Source of the DNA: Anaerolineae bacterium
GTDB taxonomy: Bacteria; Chloroflexota; Anaerolineae; 4572-78; J111
Reading direction: 5' to 3'
NCBI GenBank assembly: GCA_022071955.1
Contig: JAJVIM010000013.1
Span: 124,001 to 188,000, forward strand
DNA length: 64,000 nucleotides
Positions 7,535-16,494 of this stretch are shown here, one piece after another. The stretch's first letter is position 1, and every line of letters starts with the position of its first letter. The notes under the pieces are model-generated. The model did no database searches, was not told the DNA's origin, and saw only the letters and a program-made list of their open reading frames with translations. A program made the translations under genes and the position numbers.

Positions 7535-9107
7535 CGTCGGCACGCTCCTCGTTAATATTGGGTAATTCATCTGGATTGTCTTCCACTGTACCAGATTGAG
7601 ACGGTGATTGTCGCCCCTGTTTTGAGGCCCGCTGGCGGGCTTCGATCTCAGCCAATACCTCAGCAATGGGCCGGCCATCGCGTTCGGCCAGCAATCGCCG
7701 GATGTCGGCAATCGTCGTATCACTGACCCAGGCCCCGATCAGCGGTTCGATGGTCAGCGGCACCAGCCGGCCCACCGTCTCACCTTCGCCGGAAGAGAGC
7801 TTGGCCAGAAACTTGAAGCGGCCCAGTTGGGTGAAGGCTTGGGCGGCCAAAGCCCGGCTCTCCTCCAACGAGTATTCGACCGGCCGTTCGTGGATAACCG
7901 TTGGTTCGCCGTCAACGCTGGAGTAGACCGGCTCGGCCCGTTTGGTCGTGGGGCGATAGGGGAAAAACTGGCGGGCCATTTCCAGGGCTGACTCTTGGTC
8001 GTGCGAGACGCCCAAAATCTGGGTGCCCATCGACAGCAGCGTTTTGCGGGTCAGCGGATCAAGTTGGTAGGCTTCCTGGTGGACGATGGTCAGCAAGATC
8101 CGGTATTGCCGTTTGAGAATGTTGATCAGATAGTTCAAATCCTGGCTGAAGATGGTGCTATTCGCCTCGGCCTCTAACTGGCCAAATTCGCTCAACTCGT
8201 CGATAACCAGCCCCACGCTTTTGTGCTGCCGGCCCCGGCCCCGATGCTTGATGTACTCCACAAAGGAATAAAACAGGCACCAGAGCAGGCCAAAGCGCCG
8301 TTCTTCGGCGTTGAGCACCCCCCGAAAATCGAGGCAAACGATCTTGTTGTTGTCGATGACGTCCGCCCAATCAATGGAGGGTTGATTAGCGCCGTAGATG
8401 GCCCGCATGGTTGGGCTGTAGCGGAAGGGATTGAGCTTGACTATTGCGCTGCCAATCTTGCGCTGCCGCACCTCTCGTTTCCACTGGAAATATTCCTGCT
8501 TGAAGAAATCTACAGCCGAACGCGCTTCGGCATCACGGTTGACCGCCTGCTCAAAACGCGCCTGCCACTGTCCGGCGTTGTCACTGTGCAGCAGATTGGC
8601 GATGTCGGTCACCTGTAGGTCGAGGGCGCTCATCAGGATGCCGGCCGGGGTCAGGATCGAGTCCAGGGCGTTGAAGCCTTCGATACTGGCCGTCTTGAGC
8701 GAGGGATCCAGCCTGACGATGGTGCTCAGAAATCGCTGCGAGATTTCGTGCAGGCTTTCGTGGCCCAGGCGGTAGTAGAGCGGGAAGGTGTTGACCCGGC
8801 CGTATTTGCCGCTCATATCAACATAGACGATTCGCTGCCATAGCCGCTGCTGGTCGGCCCGGCTCAACTGCCCACTTTGACACCACTTCCAGACGTTGGC
8901 CAGGAAGAAGTCAATGGTGCCGCCGTGGGGGTCCAGAATCACGCTGGCGATGTGGCGTTGCAAGTAGTTGAAGACAATCCACGCCGCCAGCACCGATTTG
9001 CCGGAGCCTGAACCCCCACTGATGCGAATGCCGTTGGCCAGGGCCGAACGGGGCAATCTGAGCACGGGGTGTATTCGGTTAACGCGCTTGTTCCGGCCAC
9101 TCAACAC
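7518..9107 (-). CDS. VirD4/TraG-like conjugative coupling ATPase
   Basis: A 529-aa protein. Walker A is ISGGSGSGKS (about residues 29-38), followed by VILDPHGG. Walker B is VGLVIDELSEFGQ (about 298-310), then NILKRQYRILLTIVHQE, the sensor segment typical of VirD4/TraG/HerA-like conjugation ATPases. The start is GTG at 9107, overlapping the end of the membrane-protein gene by 29 bp with a GGAG site; a TTG one codon later is possible. There are no membrane helices of its own, so the adjacent three-helix protein (9079-9603) probably anchors it. Coupling proteins of this type deliver DNA to the transfer channel. Confidence 0.8.
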   Translation of the reverse strand: MLSGRNKRVNRIHPVLRLPRSALANGIRISGGSGSGKSVLAAWIVFNYLQRHIASVILDPHGGTIDFFLANVWKWCQSGQLSRADQQRLWQRIVYVDMSGKYGRVNTFPLYYRLGHESLHEISQRFLSTIVRLDPSLKTASIEGFNALDSILTPAGILMSALDLQVTDIANLLHSDNAGQWQARFEQAVNRDAEARSAVDFFKQEYFQWKREVRQRKIGSAIVKLNPFRYSPTMRAIYGANQPSIDWADVIDNNKIVCLDFRGVLNAEERRFGLLWCLFYSFVEYIKHRGRGRQHKSVGLVIDELSEFGQLEAEANSTIFSQDLNYLINILKRQYRILLTIVHQEAYQLDPLTRKTLLSMGTQILGVSHDQESALEMARQFFPYRPTTKRAEPVYSSVDGEPTVIHERPVEYSLEESRALAAQAFTQLGRFKFLAKLSSGEGETVGRLVPLTIEPLIGAWVSDTTIADIRRLLAERDGRPIAEVLAEIEARQRASKQGRQSPSQSGTVEDNPDELPNINEERADDDFYY

Positions 9108-9603
9108 CGAGAATGACTCCTTCCAGTTCGTCCTGAGACGGTTCAGGCAATTGTCGCTCCTGACCGGGGGTAGAGGAGTGATAGAAACCAGGCGGCAGGC
9201 CGGTCGCCGTGGTGAAGTCAGGGGAGTGGCTCTGGCGTTCTGCTTCCGTCCACCAGGTCAAAACCAACCCGCCGCCGATGGCGATGCCCCAGGCCAGTGA
9301 AACCAGGGTTACTTTCCAGAATAGAGGCCACAGGTCGGCAGACGCCGGATCATCGCCATAGCGCCACAGGAGTGGCAGGCACAGCCAACCGATAATGACC
9401 CACACAACAGTCGAGGCCAACACCACCAGCCCATCATTTCGGTCGAAGATGTAGTCACAGAGCGGATTGAGGACGTAGCGCAGTAGCAGCCCGGTCAGAC
9501 CCTGGCAGAGAATAAAGGCCCCGAAAACGATGACGTAGAGCAGATCGGCGATGAGTTTCAGGATGGGGCTAACCCAATCATTTTCTGGCATTCTTGCGGC
9601 CAT
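9079..9603 (-). CDS. Three-helix membrane protein, probable anchor for the VirD4-like ATPase
   Basis: A 174-aa protein starting MAARMPENDWVSPILKLIADLLYVIVFGAFIL with AAGGAGATC before the ATG. Hydrophobic helices lie at about residues 18-45, 58-82 and 93-117. A soluble, acidic Pro/Glu-rich tail follows. No family recognised. It overlaps the tubulin-like gene upstream by 26 bp and the VirD4-like gene downstream by 29 bp. Since that ATPase lacks membrane helices, a split anchor/motor pair is a reasonable inference. Confidence 0.65.
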   Translation of the reverse strand: MAARMPENDWVSPILKLIADLLYVIVFGAFILCQGLTGLLLRYVLNPLCDYIFDRNDGLVVLASTVVWVIIGWLCLPLLWRYGDDPASADLWPLFWKVTLVSLAWGIAIGGGLVLTWWTEAERQSHSPDFTTATGLPPGFYHSSTPGQERQLPEPSQDELEGVILGVEWPEQAR

Positions 9604-12031
9604 TTTTTGATCTCCTTCCGTGTTGTTTTTTGTTATTGGCCTTATTTAAGGGGTCCACTTCAGGCACCACGTGCAGCCTTTCACCATTGGCGATGGCCTG
9701 CTCGTAGGCATCCTGCCAGGCCGGAGCTTGTTCCAGATTCATCACGTCCAGGCCGTGAATGGTGTGGAGCAGCACCAGCCGGGTTTTGTCACCCGTGGCC
9801 ACCACGTTGATGTGGTTGAGCGCGTCGCCCACAAACTCAGCCCCGGTTTCGGTGCCCAGAATGAGGAGCCGTTTTTCGGCCGGCATTTGCCGGGCCCGGT
9901 TGACGGCGACCCAGGGGGTGGCCCGTCGTTCCAGGTCACTGATTAGTTCGCCCAGATCGACATTTTCAGCGCGTAGATGGCCTTCGACCGAACATTCCCT
10001 GTCCAGGTGATCCCAGAACTGCTGGCAGTAATTGAGGTGGCGCTGGAGACCCTCGGCGCTGAGGACAGGCACCGACTTAAATTCAGGATTTTCCTTGGCG
10101 TACTGCAAGATCATACTGTTGTCCTTCGCGTCGTAATTGAAGCTGATTCCGGCCAGGATGGCGGGAAGGATGTCGGTCACGCGGTCATTAACCATCTGGC
10201 TGATTTGCTCCTCTGTCAGCAGTGATTGGTACACCACGCTACGCTTGGCTCGCTGTTGCTGAAGGTAGGCGGTTTCGGACGTTCGGAACCGCTGGCTGAA
10301 TTCCAGCAGCGTTGTGGTCATCGAGGCTACGGCGCTGCGATAGCTTTTGAATTGCTCGCGCCGCTGGTGGATGTCCTGGTACTGCTGGCTGTATCTTCCC
10401 TGGACCAGCCGCTGGCTTAACCGGTGGTAGCCGCCTTTGAGATGGGCCGACCGCGCCTGGAGGCTCAACTTGGCGAGGCGACCCGGCCCCGAGGTGTGCG
10501 CGTTCTGTTGAAACACTGCCAATTCCTCCTTAGCCCGTTCCATTTGGCGGCTGAGATTTAACTGCAACTCAGCCTGCTGTCGATCCAGGTGCAGCAGGAA
10601 ATGGTGAGCCAGTTGTAAGCCATACGGCTGATCGAGCGCTTTTTGCAGGGCGGCAGTCACCAGCCGCTCGCGCCGGGCTGTTTCCTGTTGCCGCGCCTCG
10701 GCCTGGCGCGGCAGCAGGTCGGCCAGCAGTTGGCTCATCACCTGGTCACTGGCCGGCAGCAACTGCTGGCGGGGTACATGCTTCAGGTTGGCCGCAAACT
10801 GGCGGTAGCTGACGGTCAACGGTTTGCCGGCCACATCCAGGCGCAGGTCGAGCGGTGTGTTGAATTCAGGATGCTGGCGCAGGAAGTCTTCGAACAACTG
10901 CCGTCCTTGCTGTTCAGCGTCCGGGTTCGGTTCGAGGAGGGTATGCAGCACGGTCAGGCCGGTGCAGTAGGCCCCCTGCCGCTTGAGGCGGGCGACCGGA
11001 TATTCCAGGCCGGCGATGCCGGCGGCCGAGAAAATGGCCGGAGCTTCGCTGCGCATATGTTCCAGCAAACCCCGGTAGCGGTCGGCCACTGGTCCAAAGC
11101 TGATGGTTTGCCAGACCTGCTTAATGATCTCCGCCACGTCTTCCCGGCGATTCAACAGCCGGTCGCGCTGGTTGATCGCGTCGTACAGGTAAATCCAGGC
11201 AAAGGGGGCCTGGTCCCGCTCGAATTTGAGCAAGCCCAGGCGAACGGCGGGCAAACTCCGCTCGTAACGGGCCAGCAGTTCCACAAAAAAGGCGTAGGTC
11301 TTGGCCATTAGCGCCGGCATATCGGCGACGCGTCCAAAAAAGACGCCGGGCAGCACCAGATGAAGCTGGAACTCAAGGCGACTAAGCCCAAGCTGGTTGC
11401 GCACCAGTTGTTTCAGAATGTCACGCACTAACAGCACCAGGGCGCTGCCGGTGCCGCCACAGACCGAGGCGATGAGCGAGACCGCTAACAGGATTTGCTG
11501 TTGGCTCGATGGGGGAATGCCTCCATTGGCCTGCAACATGTTCTGCACCAGGCCCAGCAGGAAAGCGATGACCAGCAGCCCATTCCGCCACCAGTGGCTG
11601 GCGAATTGAAACAGGCCGATCCGGCGCTTGCCTTCTGATGCGCCGTTCAGATTGTCGGTGCCAAATGGCAGGTCAGCCTTGATGGTTCCGCTGTCACCCA
11701 GGAGTTCGTGCCCAATGTAGGCTTTGGGGTTGCGCTCAATTTCTGTGGCCAGGTCATGGGCGGGTACGTCATCCAGAGCATAGAACGAGCCAGTGGGTAA
11801 ATCAGCCTGGCCATCCCGGTCACCGTCAATGAAACCAACTTTCAGGTCGGGTTGCTGGCTGAGCGACTCATCTTTGAGAATGAGTTGCCCACTCACGTTG
11901 CCGCTGCCACCGCAGGCCAAAACGAGATGCCCTTGTGGGCCGGTGTGTTCTTCGCCCGGCAAGGAGCCGTTGGGGTTGATAAGGTGAGTGATATTCGCTT
12001 CAACATTTTTAGTTAGGGCGTTGTCAGGCAT
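9578..12031 (-). CDS. Tubulin-like GTPase (Tubulin_2-type), 817 aa
   Basis: It starts MPDNALTKNVEANITHLINPNG at the ATG at 12031 (GGAG 9 bases before; overlaps the stop of the next upstream gene). The N-terminal nucleotide fold shows HLVLACGGSGNVSG (about 35-48), LKVGFIDGD (63-71) and the tubulin/FtsZ signature-like SVCGGTGSALV (about 189-199). This pattern fits the prokaryotic tubulin-like (Tubulin_2) family. A long Gln/Arg-rich helical middle (about 420-600) follows, and the C-terminal TPWVAVNRAR...LLILGTETG...VVATGDKTRLVLLHTIHGLD may be a second alpha/beta domain. Relatives such as TubZ segregate plasmids as filaments, but this protein is much larger and lies inside a conjugation operon between a secreted/membrane protein and a coupling ATPase. 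It could position the element or the transfer apparatus (inference). The first Gly-rich loop is shorter than in FtsZ. Confidence 0.7.
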   Translation of the reverse strand: MPDNALTKNVEANITHLINPNGSLPGEEHTGPQGHLVLACGGSGNVSGQLILKDESLSQQPDLKVGFIDGDRDGQADLPTGSFYALDDVPAHDLATEIERNPKAYIGHELLGDSGTIKADLPFGTDNLNGASEGKRRIGLFQFASHWWRNGLLVIAFLLGLVQNMLQANGGIPPSSQQQILLAVSLIASVCGGTGSALVLLVRDILKQLVRNQLGLSRLEFQLHLVLPGVFFGRVADMPALMAKTYAFFVELLARYERSLPAVRLGLLKFERDQAPFAWIYLYDAINQRDRLLNRREDVAEIIKQVWQTISFGPVADRYRGLLEHMRSEAPAIFSAAGIAGLEYPVARLKRQGAYCTGLTVLHTLLEPNPDAEQQGRQLFEDFLRQHPEFNTPLDLRLDVAGKPLTVSYRQFAANLKHVPRQQLLPASDQVMSQLLADLLPRQAEARQQETARRERLVTAALQKALDQPYGLQLAHHFLLHLDRQQAELQLNLSRQMERAKEELAVFQQNAHTSGPGRLAKLSLQARSAHLKGGYHRLSQRLVQGRYSQQYQDIHQRREQFKSYRSAVASMTTTLLEFSQRFRTSETAYLQQQRAKRSVVYQSLLTEEQISQMVNDRVTDILPAILAGISFNYDAKDNSMILQYAKENPEFKSVPVLSAEGLQRHLNYCQQFWDHLDRECSVEGHLRAENVDLGELISDLERRATPWVAVNRARQMPAEKRLLILGTETGAEFVGDALNHINVVATGDKTRLVLLHTIHGLDVMNLEQAPAWQDAYEQAIANGERLHVVPEVDPLNKANNKKQHGRRSKNGRKNARK

Positions 12032-13121
12032 TGTGCAATTCTCCAATCAGGTAGAAGGGGGCTTCTTCCGTCAGATTTTTGTAGACCAGGCGATAGTCGC
12101 CCAGGTACAGATTGTCGTCGTGGTGCAGCTGCCGTTCTTCGTGAACCGCCCCATCCGGGTCAAAAGTGAGCAGAAAGGGCTGGTACTGCCCCTCGACAAC
12201 CTTGGTGAACAGTTTGGCCGCCTGAGAGGGGACGTTGTCGCCCGGCAGCCAGATGTCCATCGCGCCTGAACCCAAGGTGATGGCGACCTTGTTGAACTCG
12301 GCCAGAACCAGGGTTTTGACGTAACGGCCCCCTTTGTAGATTTCCAACTCACCGGGTAAGTGGCCAGTCGGGCTGAGATGGTAGCGTAACAGCCCCAGCA
12401 CGCCCAGCCCGACCCCCAACAGAGCCAGGGCCAGCAGCAGACGCGGCCACGGTAGTATTGGGATGGCTTCGGTCAGCGGCTCGTCCGGCTCAGTGGGAAT
12501 AACCAACATAACCGTTTTGGTGGTCGTGGCGGTGGGCCGGACGGTGGCCGTCGCTGTTTTTATCGCCGGCGTCGTGACAGGGGGAGCTAGTGTGACCGTT
12601 GGAGTAGGCATATGTCCCGTACGGGTTGGGAGTAAACCGATGACCACCACGGCGTAGATAGCTGAGTTGCTGTAATATTGGCCGACATCGATCAGGCGGA
12701 CCCGCACCCGATTATCACCCGGTTCCAGCAAGTCGGTGATTTCCGCATCCAGCCCGTCCCTGGCTTCGATCCGGCTGCGGTCGGCCGAACGGTAGTCAAA
12801 AGTTTTTGTACCCAACGGCCCGCTGATTTCCAGGTAATCATCAACACAGGTGGGGGCCAGCGTATCCGGCGATGAGGACAGGAACACCCGCTGGCCGACT
12901 TCTACATTGAGACTCACTTCGAGGTCAACGAAGACGTATGGCGTTGTGGTTGATGGTCGCTCTGGCGTGGCCGAAACCCATTCGACCGCATCCACCACGG
13001 TGTACTGCTGAACCCCAGGCAACTGCGCCGGGCAGCCGCCCTGAGCCTGGGCGCGGGGGAGAGGAAACAAAGTGGTGAGGAACAACCCCATGATGGTTAT
13101 CACATATTTAATGGTCTTCAT
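12024..13121 (-). CDS. Type I membrane protein with Thr-Pro linker and FHA-like cytoplasmic domain
   Basis: A 365-aa protein. Residues 1-26 are a Sec signal peptide (IMGLFLTTLFPLPRAQAQG). A beta-rich extracellular domain (about 27-165) with four cysteines follows, then a Thr/Pro/Ala linker (about 172-215), one membrane helix (LLLALALLGVGLGVLGLL, about 228-246) and a cytoplasmic beta domain (LEIYKGGRYVKTLVLAEFNKVAITLG to the end) with the spacing of a degenerate forkhead-associated fold. AAAGGAG precedes the ATG. It overlaps the tubulin-like gene by 8 bp, so the two are translationally coupled. The cytoplasmic domain could dock the GTPase to the membrane (inference). Confidence 0.6.
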   Translation of the reverse strand: MKTIKYVITIMGLFLTTLFPLPRAQAQGGCPAQLPGVQQYTVVDAVEWVSATPERPSTTTPYVFVDLEVSLNVEVGQRVFLSSSPDTLAPTCVDDYLEISGPLGTKTFDYRSADRSRIEARDGLDAEITDLLEPGDNRVRVRLIDVGQYYSNSAIYAVVVIGLLPTRTGHMPTPTVTLAPPVTTPAIKTATATVRPTATTTKTVMLVIPTEPDEPLTEAIPILPWPRLLLALALLGVGLGVLGLLRYHLSPTGHLPGELEIYKGGRYVKTLVLAEFNKVAITLGSGAMDIWLPGDNVPSQAAKLFTKVVEGQYQPFLLTFDPDGAVHEERQLHHDDNLYLGDYRLVYKNLTEEAPFYLIGELHNA

Positions 13122-13189
13122 CAGATTCTCCTTTGATCAAAAGCGTTGAATTAGCTTAATATCGAGCCAAATTGCAGTGGGTTATGGGG

Positions 13190-14122
13190 TCACGAAGCAC
13201 ATCCTGTCTGGTCAAAATCGGGCCAGTTGCGGCGGGGCGTTTTGATCCCGGCCTCAAGCCCGGATTGGAGGGTGGCCTTGATTTCCGAGGGGCTGAGGCC
13301 GAGGGTAACCGCCGCCTGTTCAAGCAAGGCTTCGACCTCACCGCGATCCAGCAGACCCGCGCCCACAAACTGCCCGAGGTTAAAGGCACTTTGATTTAGA
13401 GCGTTGTTTCTTCGGCCGGGTTGAGCCTGCGCCAGGTGAGCCAATTCAGTGTTGAGGGAGGCGCTGACGTAGGGATGTTGGGCGTCCAGATTGAGCGTGG
13501 GTCTGGCCACCGCTTGCCGTTGGTTTTCGTCGGGTGGGGGATTGTTGCGTAAGGTCAGAATTGGTAATAAAGCCGTGGGGAGAGGCCGGGGCGGCACTGT
13601 CCACGGTTCCCGGCCAGGCGTAAAGCGATACCGCCGGCCGGAGACGTGGAGACTGGGAGGAGCTACGACATACGCGCCTTCGCCGGCGCGAATATCAACC
13701 CCCGGCGGGCAATTTCGGTTGGAGTTGGAAATGTCTAAAGCCGGTGGATGCCTAAAATACAAATGCCAGCCATTGCCGCCAGTACTGACCGTGGTGGTGA
13801 TGCGGTCGGCAGGGCTGAGCGGCAGGTCTTGTAACCGCGCACCGTGACGCGGGTCACCATCAATCACAATCAATCCAGACAGTCCGACATTGAGGCCATC
13901 ATTGGCTTGAGGCCACTGTTGCCACCAGGTGGCAATCTGCTCTGAATCGGTGGTCGCGTCGTAGGCTCCGAATTCAGTCAGCGGATGTTTACCGATACTG
14001 CTGCAATCCGGTCGATGGCAACTACAGCAGTCACCTTCCGGCCAGTGGAGCGGTAGCACCGACCAGCCATGACGGGCATAATATAACGCGAATTTACGTA
14101 GCTGTTCTGGTAATATTGTCAC
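13190..14122 (-). CDS. Bifunctional primase/polymerase (prim-pol) protein
   Basis: A 310-aa protein from a GTG at 14122. The N-terminal domain matches the prim-pol family: ALYYARHGWSVLPLHWPEGDCCSCHRPDCSSIGKHPL, then the acidic metal site in GLIVIDGDPRHG, then STGGNGWHLYFRHP and GVDIRAGEGAYVVAPPS (quoted as motif blocks). The CxCHRPDC cysteines may bind zinc. The C-terminal part (about 225-300) is helical, like the PriCT-type tail. The enzyme would make primers or short DNA for element replication. It is the first gene of the long minus-strand run and is followed by the signal-peptide/tubulin/VirD4 operon. No helicase domain is fused. Confidence 0.85.
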   Translation of the reverse strand: MTILPEQLRKFALYYARHGWSVLPLHWPEGDCCSCHRPDCSSIGKHPLTEFGAYDATTDSEQIATWWQQWPQANDGLNVGLSGLIVIDGDPRHGARLQDLPLSPADRITTTVSTGGNGWHLYFRHPPALDISNSNRNCPPGVDIRAGEGAYVVAPPSLHVSGRRYRFTPGREPWTVPPRPLPTALLPILTLRNNPPPDENQRQAVARPTLNLDAQHPYVSASLNTELAHLAQAQPGRRNNALNQSAFNLGQFVGAGLLDRGEVEALLEQAAVTLGLSPSEIKATLQSGLEAGIKTPRRNWPDFDQTGCAS

Positions 14123-14281
14123 GTTTCTTTCACTCTATCCTGTTGACTAGGTAAGAATCAACAAAGTGTACACAGCCGTAAATGACTGATCTGTCCTCAC
14201 TTAAAGAGTCGTTTTTGAATCGTGAATAAGAATGGGTTGACAATCAATGAAAAAAAGGGGATCATGAGGATGGTTATTCCC

Positions 14282-14429
14282 CTAGCAGCCTGTCGGAGAA
14301 GTCCAGAAGCATCCTATATGCTCCCTCCGTGGGTGATAAAAACGTCTTTATTTACGCATACTGGGTGTAAAAACAAAGACTTTTGGGGTATCTTCCCCCA
14401 CCAAATTGACTTTTTCGACAGGCTGCTAG
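14282..14429. mobile_element. MITE with IS1182-type ends
   Basis: A 148-bp non-coding element bounded by CTAG on both sides. Its inverted ends are CAGCCTGTCGGAGAAGT on the left and, read inward from the right, CAGCCTGTCGAAAAAGT. These match the ends of the complete IS1182-family element at 17201-18804, which also sits between two CTAG sites, so its transposase probably moves this MITE. The interior has no open frame. It lies between the prim-pol gene and the next plus-strand operon. Confidence 0.85.
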
Positions 14430-14539
14430 ATCTTCATTTATTGCCACCTCTTGTTTCTCTCCCACACAATCATCGAGTAGCGCACCTACAGTATAAAAGG
14501 CGATTCTTCAGAATTTAGAGGTAAGATTACCTAGAACGT

Positions 14540-15232
14540 ATGAGCAACACAGACGATTTTTTTAACCCCGATAAATTTCGCGAATTGCTTGGTGACTTTG
14601 TGCAGGAAGTTTGGGACAACCCCAGCCAGGCATCACGCGAGGCCGGAGTTGATTACTCGGATCTCAGGAAAACGATTCAGGGAAAGAGAAAAAAGCTGCC
14701 AAAGGCGTGGGAAATCAATGCCCTACTAAATTACGCTTTGTTTAGTGGGGGGTTGAGCGAGGCAAGATACCAATTTTGGTATGAGAACCTGCATAAACGT
14801 ATGCTTGCTATCAAAACTTTGGATGCCTGGTTGTATAGCGAAACCGATGGACGAATTCGGAATGCTGACAAGTTGCGTCTTAAGGAGAACGAAGAGCATA
14901 ACAAGTTGCTTCATGAAAACTTAGCCAAAGAATTACCTTATTTAGACCAGGTTGTGGATCGAGTCTTTAAGGCTGGCGGAATAACCTGGTCTGTGACAAC
15001 TATTTACCTGGTCATTCGTCGATCTCGGCACGCAAAAGGTGTTGTTGAAATTATCGTTCCCAGCGATTGGCAAGTATACCTCTTGGATGCTGCCGACACC
15101 TTCATTCGGATTGATTGGGCAGATTTGGTTGCCGATGGGCCGGAAAGATTCATCGCCCTAATTCGAAGTTGGCCAACACTAGCTAGAAAAGTGATTGCCT
15201 GGGCAGTCAGCAAAACTCTGGGAGGAAGCTAA
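14540..15232 (+). CDS. Unknown 230-aa protein with a possible N-terminal HTH
   Basis: It begins MSNTDDFFNPDKFRELLGDFVQEVWDNPSQASREAGVDYSDLRKTIQGKRKKLPKAW (pattern over residues 1-57); SQASREAGVDYSDLRKTIQGK looks like a small HTH that recognises DNA. A central charged helical part (about 85-130) and a C-terminal hydrophobic and amphipathic region follow. A TATAAA at about 14491 could be its -10. It is coupled to the next gene by a TAATG overlap, so the pair works together. I recognise no family. Confidence 0.6.
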   Translation: MSNTDDFFNPDKFRELLGDFVQEVWDNPSQASREAGVDYSDLRKTIQGKRKKLPKAWEINALLNYALFSGGLSEARYQFWYENLHKRMLAIKTLDAWLYSETDGRIRNADKLRLKENEEHNKLLHENLAKELPYLDQVVDRVFKAGGITWSVTTIYLVIRRSRHAKGVVEIIVPSDWQVYLLDAADTFIRIDWADLVADGPERFIALIRSWPTLARKVIAWAVSKTLGGS

Positions 15233-16221
15233 TGGCTAATCCGCTTAAACGGGTGGATTGTGTTAGATGTGGAAAACAGCACGTGGCTAAGTTTCCTTTG
15301 TTGTTTACGTGTCCCGATTGCAAGGCCCTGTTACCAGATAGCTTCGTATTCATCGTCCTAATTCTCTTTCCTGGTCTGGGAATGCTATGCGCAAGGTTAG
15401 TATTATTTCTCATGCCAGTTGAAGCCATTGAAACAAACCCTTTGCTAAACTCCACCGTGGGGCAATTTTTAGCTCGTAGCTTATCCAGGTTTGACTCACT
15501 ATTCAGTTGGTTCATACCAGCTACTTTTGAGTTTCCGGACACGATTCCTATGTTGTCCATCTATGGATGGCAAGACATCCCATCCTCTCTACGCATCGCC
15601 GTGTTTGGAGTTGGTTTTGCTATTGGACTGTATATCTACCGCATTACTCGATATCCGATAATTAGACGCCTGGGTTGGGTCTACGAAAAACGCAGCGATA
15701 GCTGGTTGTCCATCAAACGGAATAAAGCCACGACCGATGATGACGGGAACGACACCGCTGTTCCCTCCGAACGCCCATCAGTGGTGGAAAGTCAGTATTA
15801 TTTAAGCGGCCAATTAACCGTCTACAAAGGTTTAAAGTACGCATCTGATTTAATTGCTTTTGGCGGTGGTAATGTCGAGGATAAAAAAGGTTATTTTCAT
15901 TGCCCCAGATGCCATAAACGGTTACAGTATCCAAGCCCGCCTCATTGTCCTGCTTGTAACCGAGATATGCAGGATTTTGTCAAAATTTCTGAGGCACCTC
16001 TTTTTCAATATCAAACTAAAAAAATCAAAGCAACTGACAAGCATTACAAACAGTTGGAACAGGCCCGCCAAAATCTGGCGGAGGCACAGGAAGAGCTAAA
16101 CTATGCCATTGCCAACAAGTCCTCGGAATACCGGATCAGTGAAGCCAGAAATTTAGTAGGTCTGGCTGAAAAAGATTTAAGGAGGATAGAGTCCAAAATA
16201 GCGCGTTTAAATAGGCAGTGA
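15232..16221 (+). CDS. Zinc-ribbon membrane protein with C-terminal coiled coil
   Basis: A 329-aa protein. The N-terminal zinc ribbon is CVRCGK...FTCPDCKA (about residues 10-32). Membrane helices lie at about 38-62 and 120-140. A second zinc ribbon, FHCPRCHKRL...HCPACNRD, lies at about 222-244. Residues about 265-329 form a charged coiled coil. Its ATG overlaps the TAA of the preceding gene, so the two are translationally coupled. The layout suggests a membrane protein with two metal-binding cytoplasmic modules. Function unknown. A strong terminator follows at 16412. Confidence 0.6.
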   Translation: MANPLKRVDCVRCGKQHVAKFPLLFTCPDCKALLPDSFVFIVLILFPGLGMLCARLVLFLMPVEAIETNPLLNSTVGQFLARSLSRFDSLFSWFIPATFEFPDTIPMLSIYGWQDIPSSLRIAVFGVGFAIGLYIYRITRYPIIRRLGWVYEKRSDSWLSIKRNKATTDDDGNDTAVPSERPSVVESQYYLSGQLTVYKGLKYASDLIAFGGGNVEDKKGYFHCPRCHKRLQYPSPPHCPACNRDMQDFVKISEAPLFQYQTKKIKATDKHYKQLEQARQNLAEAQEELNYAIANKSSEYRISEARNLVGLAEKDLRRIESKIARLNRQ

Positions 16222-16411
16222 AATACTATGCTCGTTTGGGCTTAATATTAGGAGATGTGGGTACCGGAAGCGGACAAAACTAAAAATAATCCCGATTATC
16301 AAACAAGTTGTATTTGAACAGTTTGAATGATAGTCTAGTATGAAAAACCAGGCAGGTATTTTGGAAAAAGCTAAAAACTGACAATTAAATACCATTTTGA
16401 AAAGCAAAAAG

Positions 16412-16438
16412 CCGGGCAATATATGTCCGGTTTTTTTT
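16412..16438 (+). terminator. Rho-independent terminator
   Basis: CCGGGCA pairs with TGTCCGG (7 bp, one G-U) around the loop ATATA and is followed by eight T. An A tract on the other side (16405-16410) makes it potentially bidirectional. It ends the two-gene operon 14540-16221. Confidence 0.8.
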
Positions 16439-16494
16439 GTTACGTTTTATCAAGGCTTATTTTCTCCAAATCGATGTGATACCATACCAGTAAG

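Noticed and set aside
10643..11311. 222-codon plus-strand frame opposite the tubulin-like gene
   Set aside because: Shadow of the minus-strand gene; no ribosome site and low-complexity Gln/Gly/Val content.
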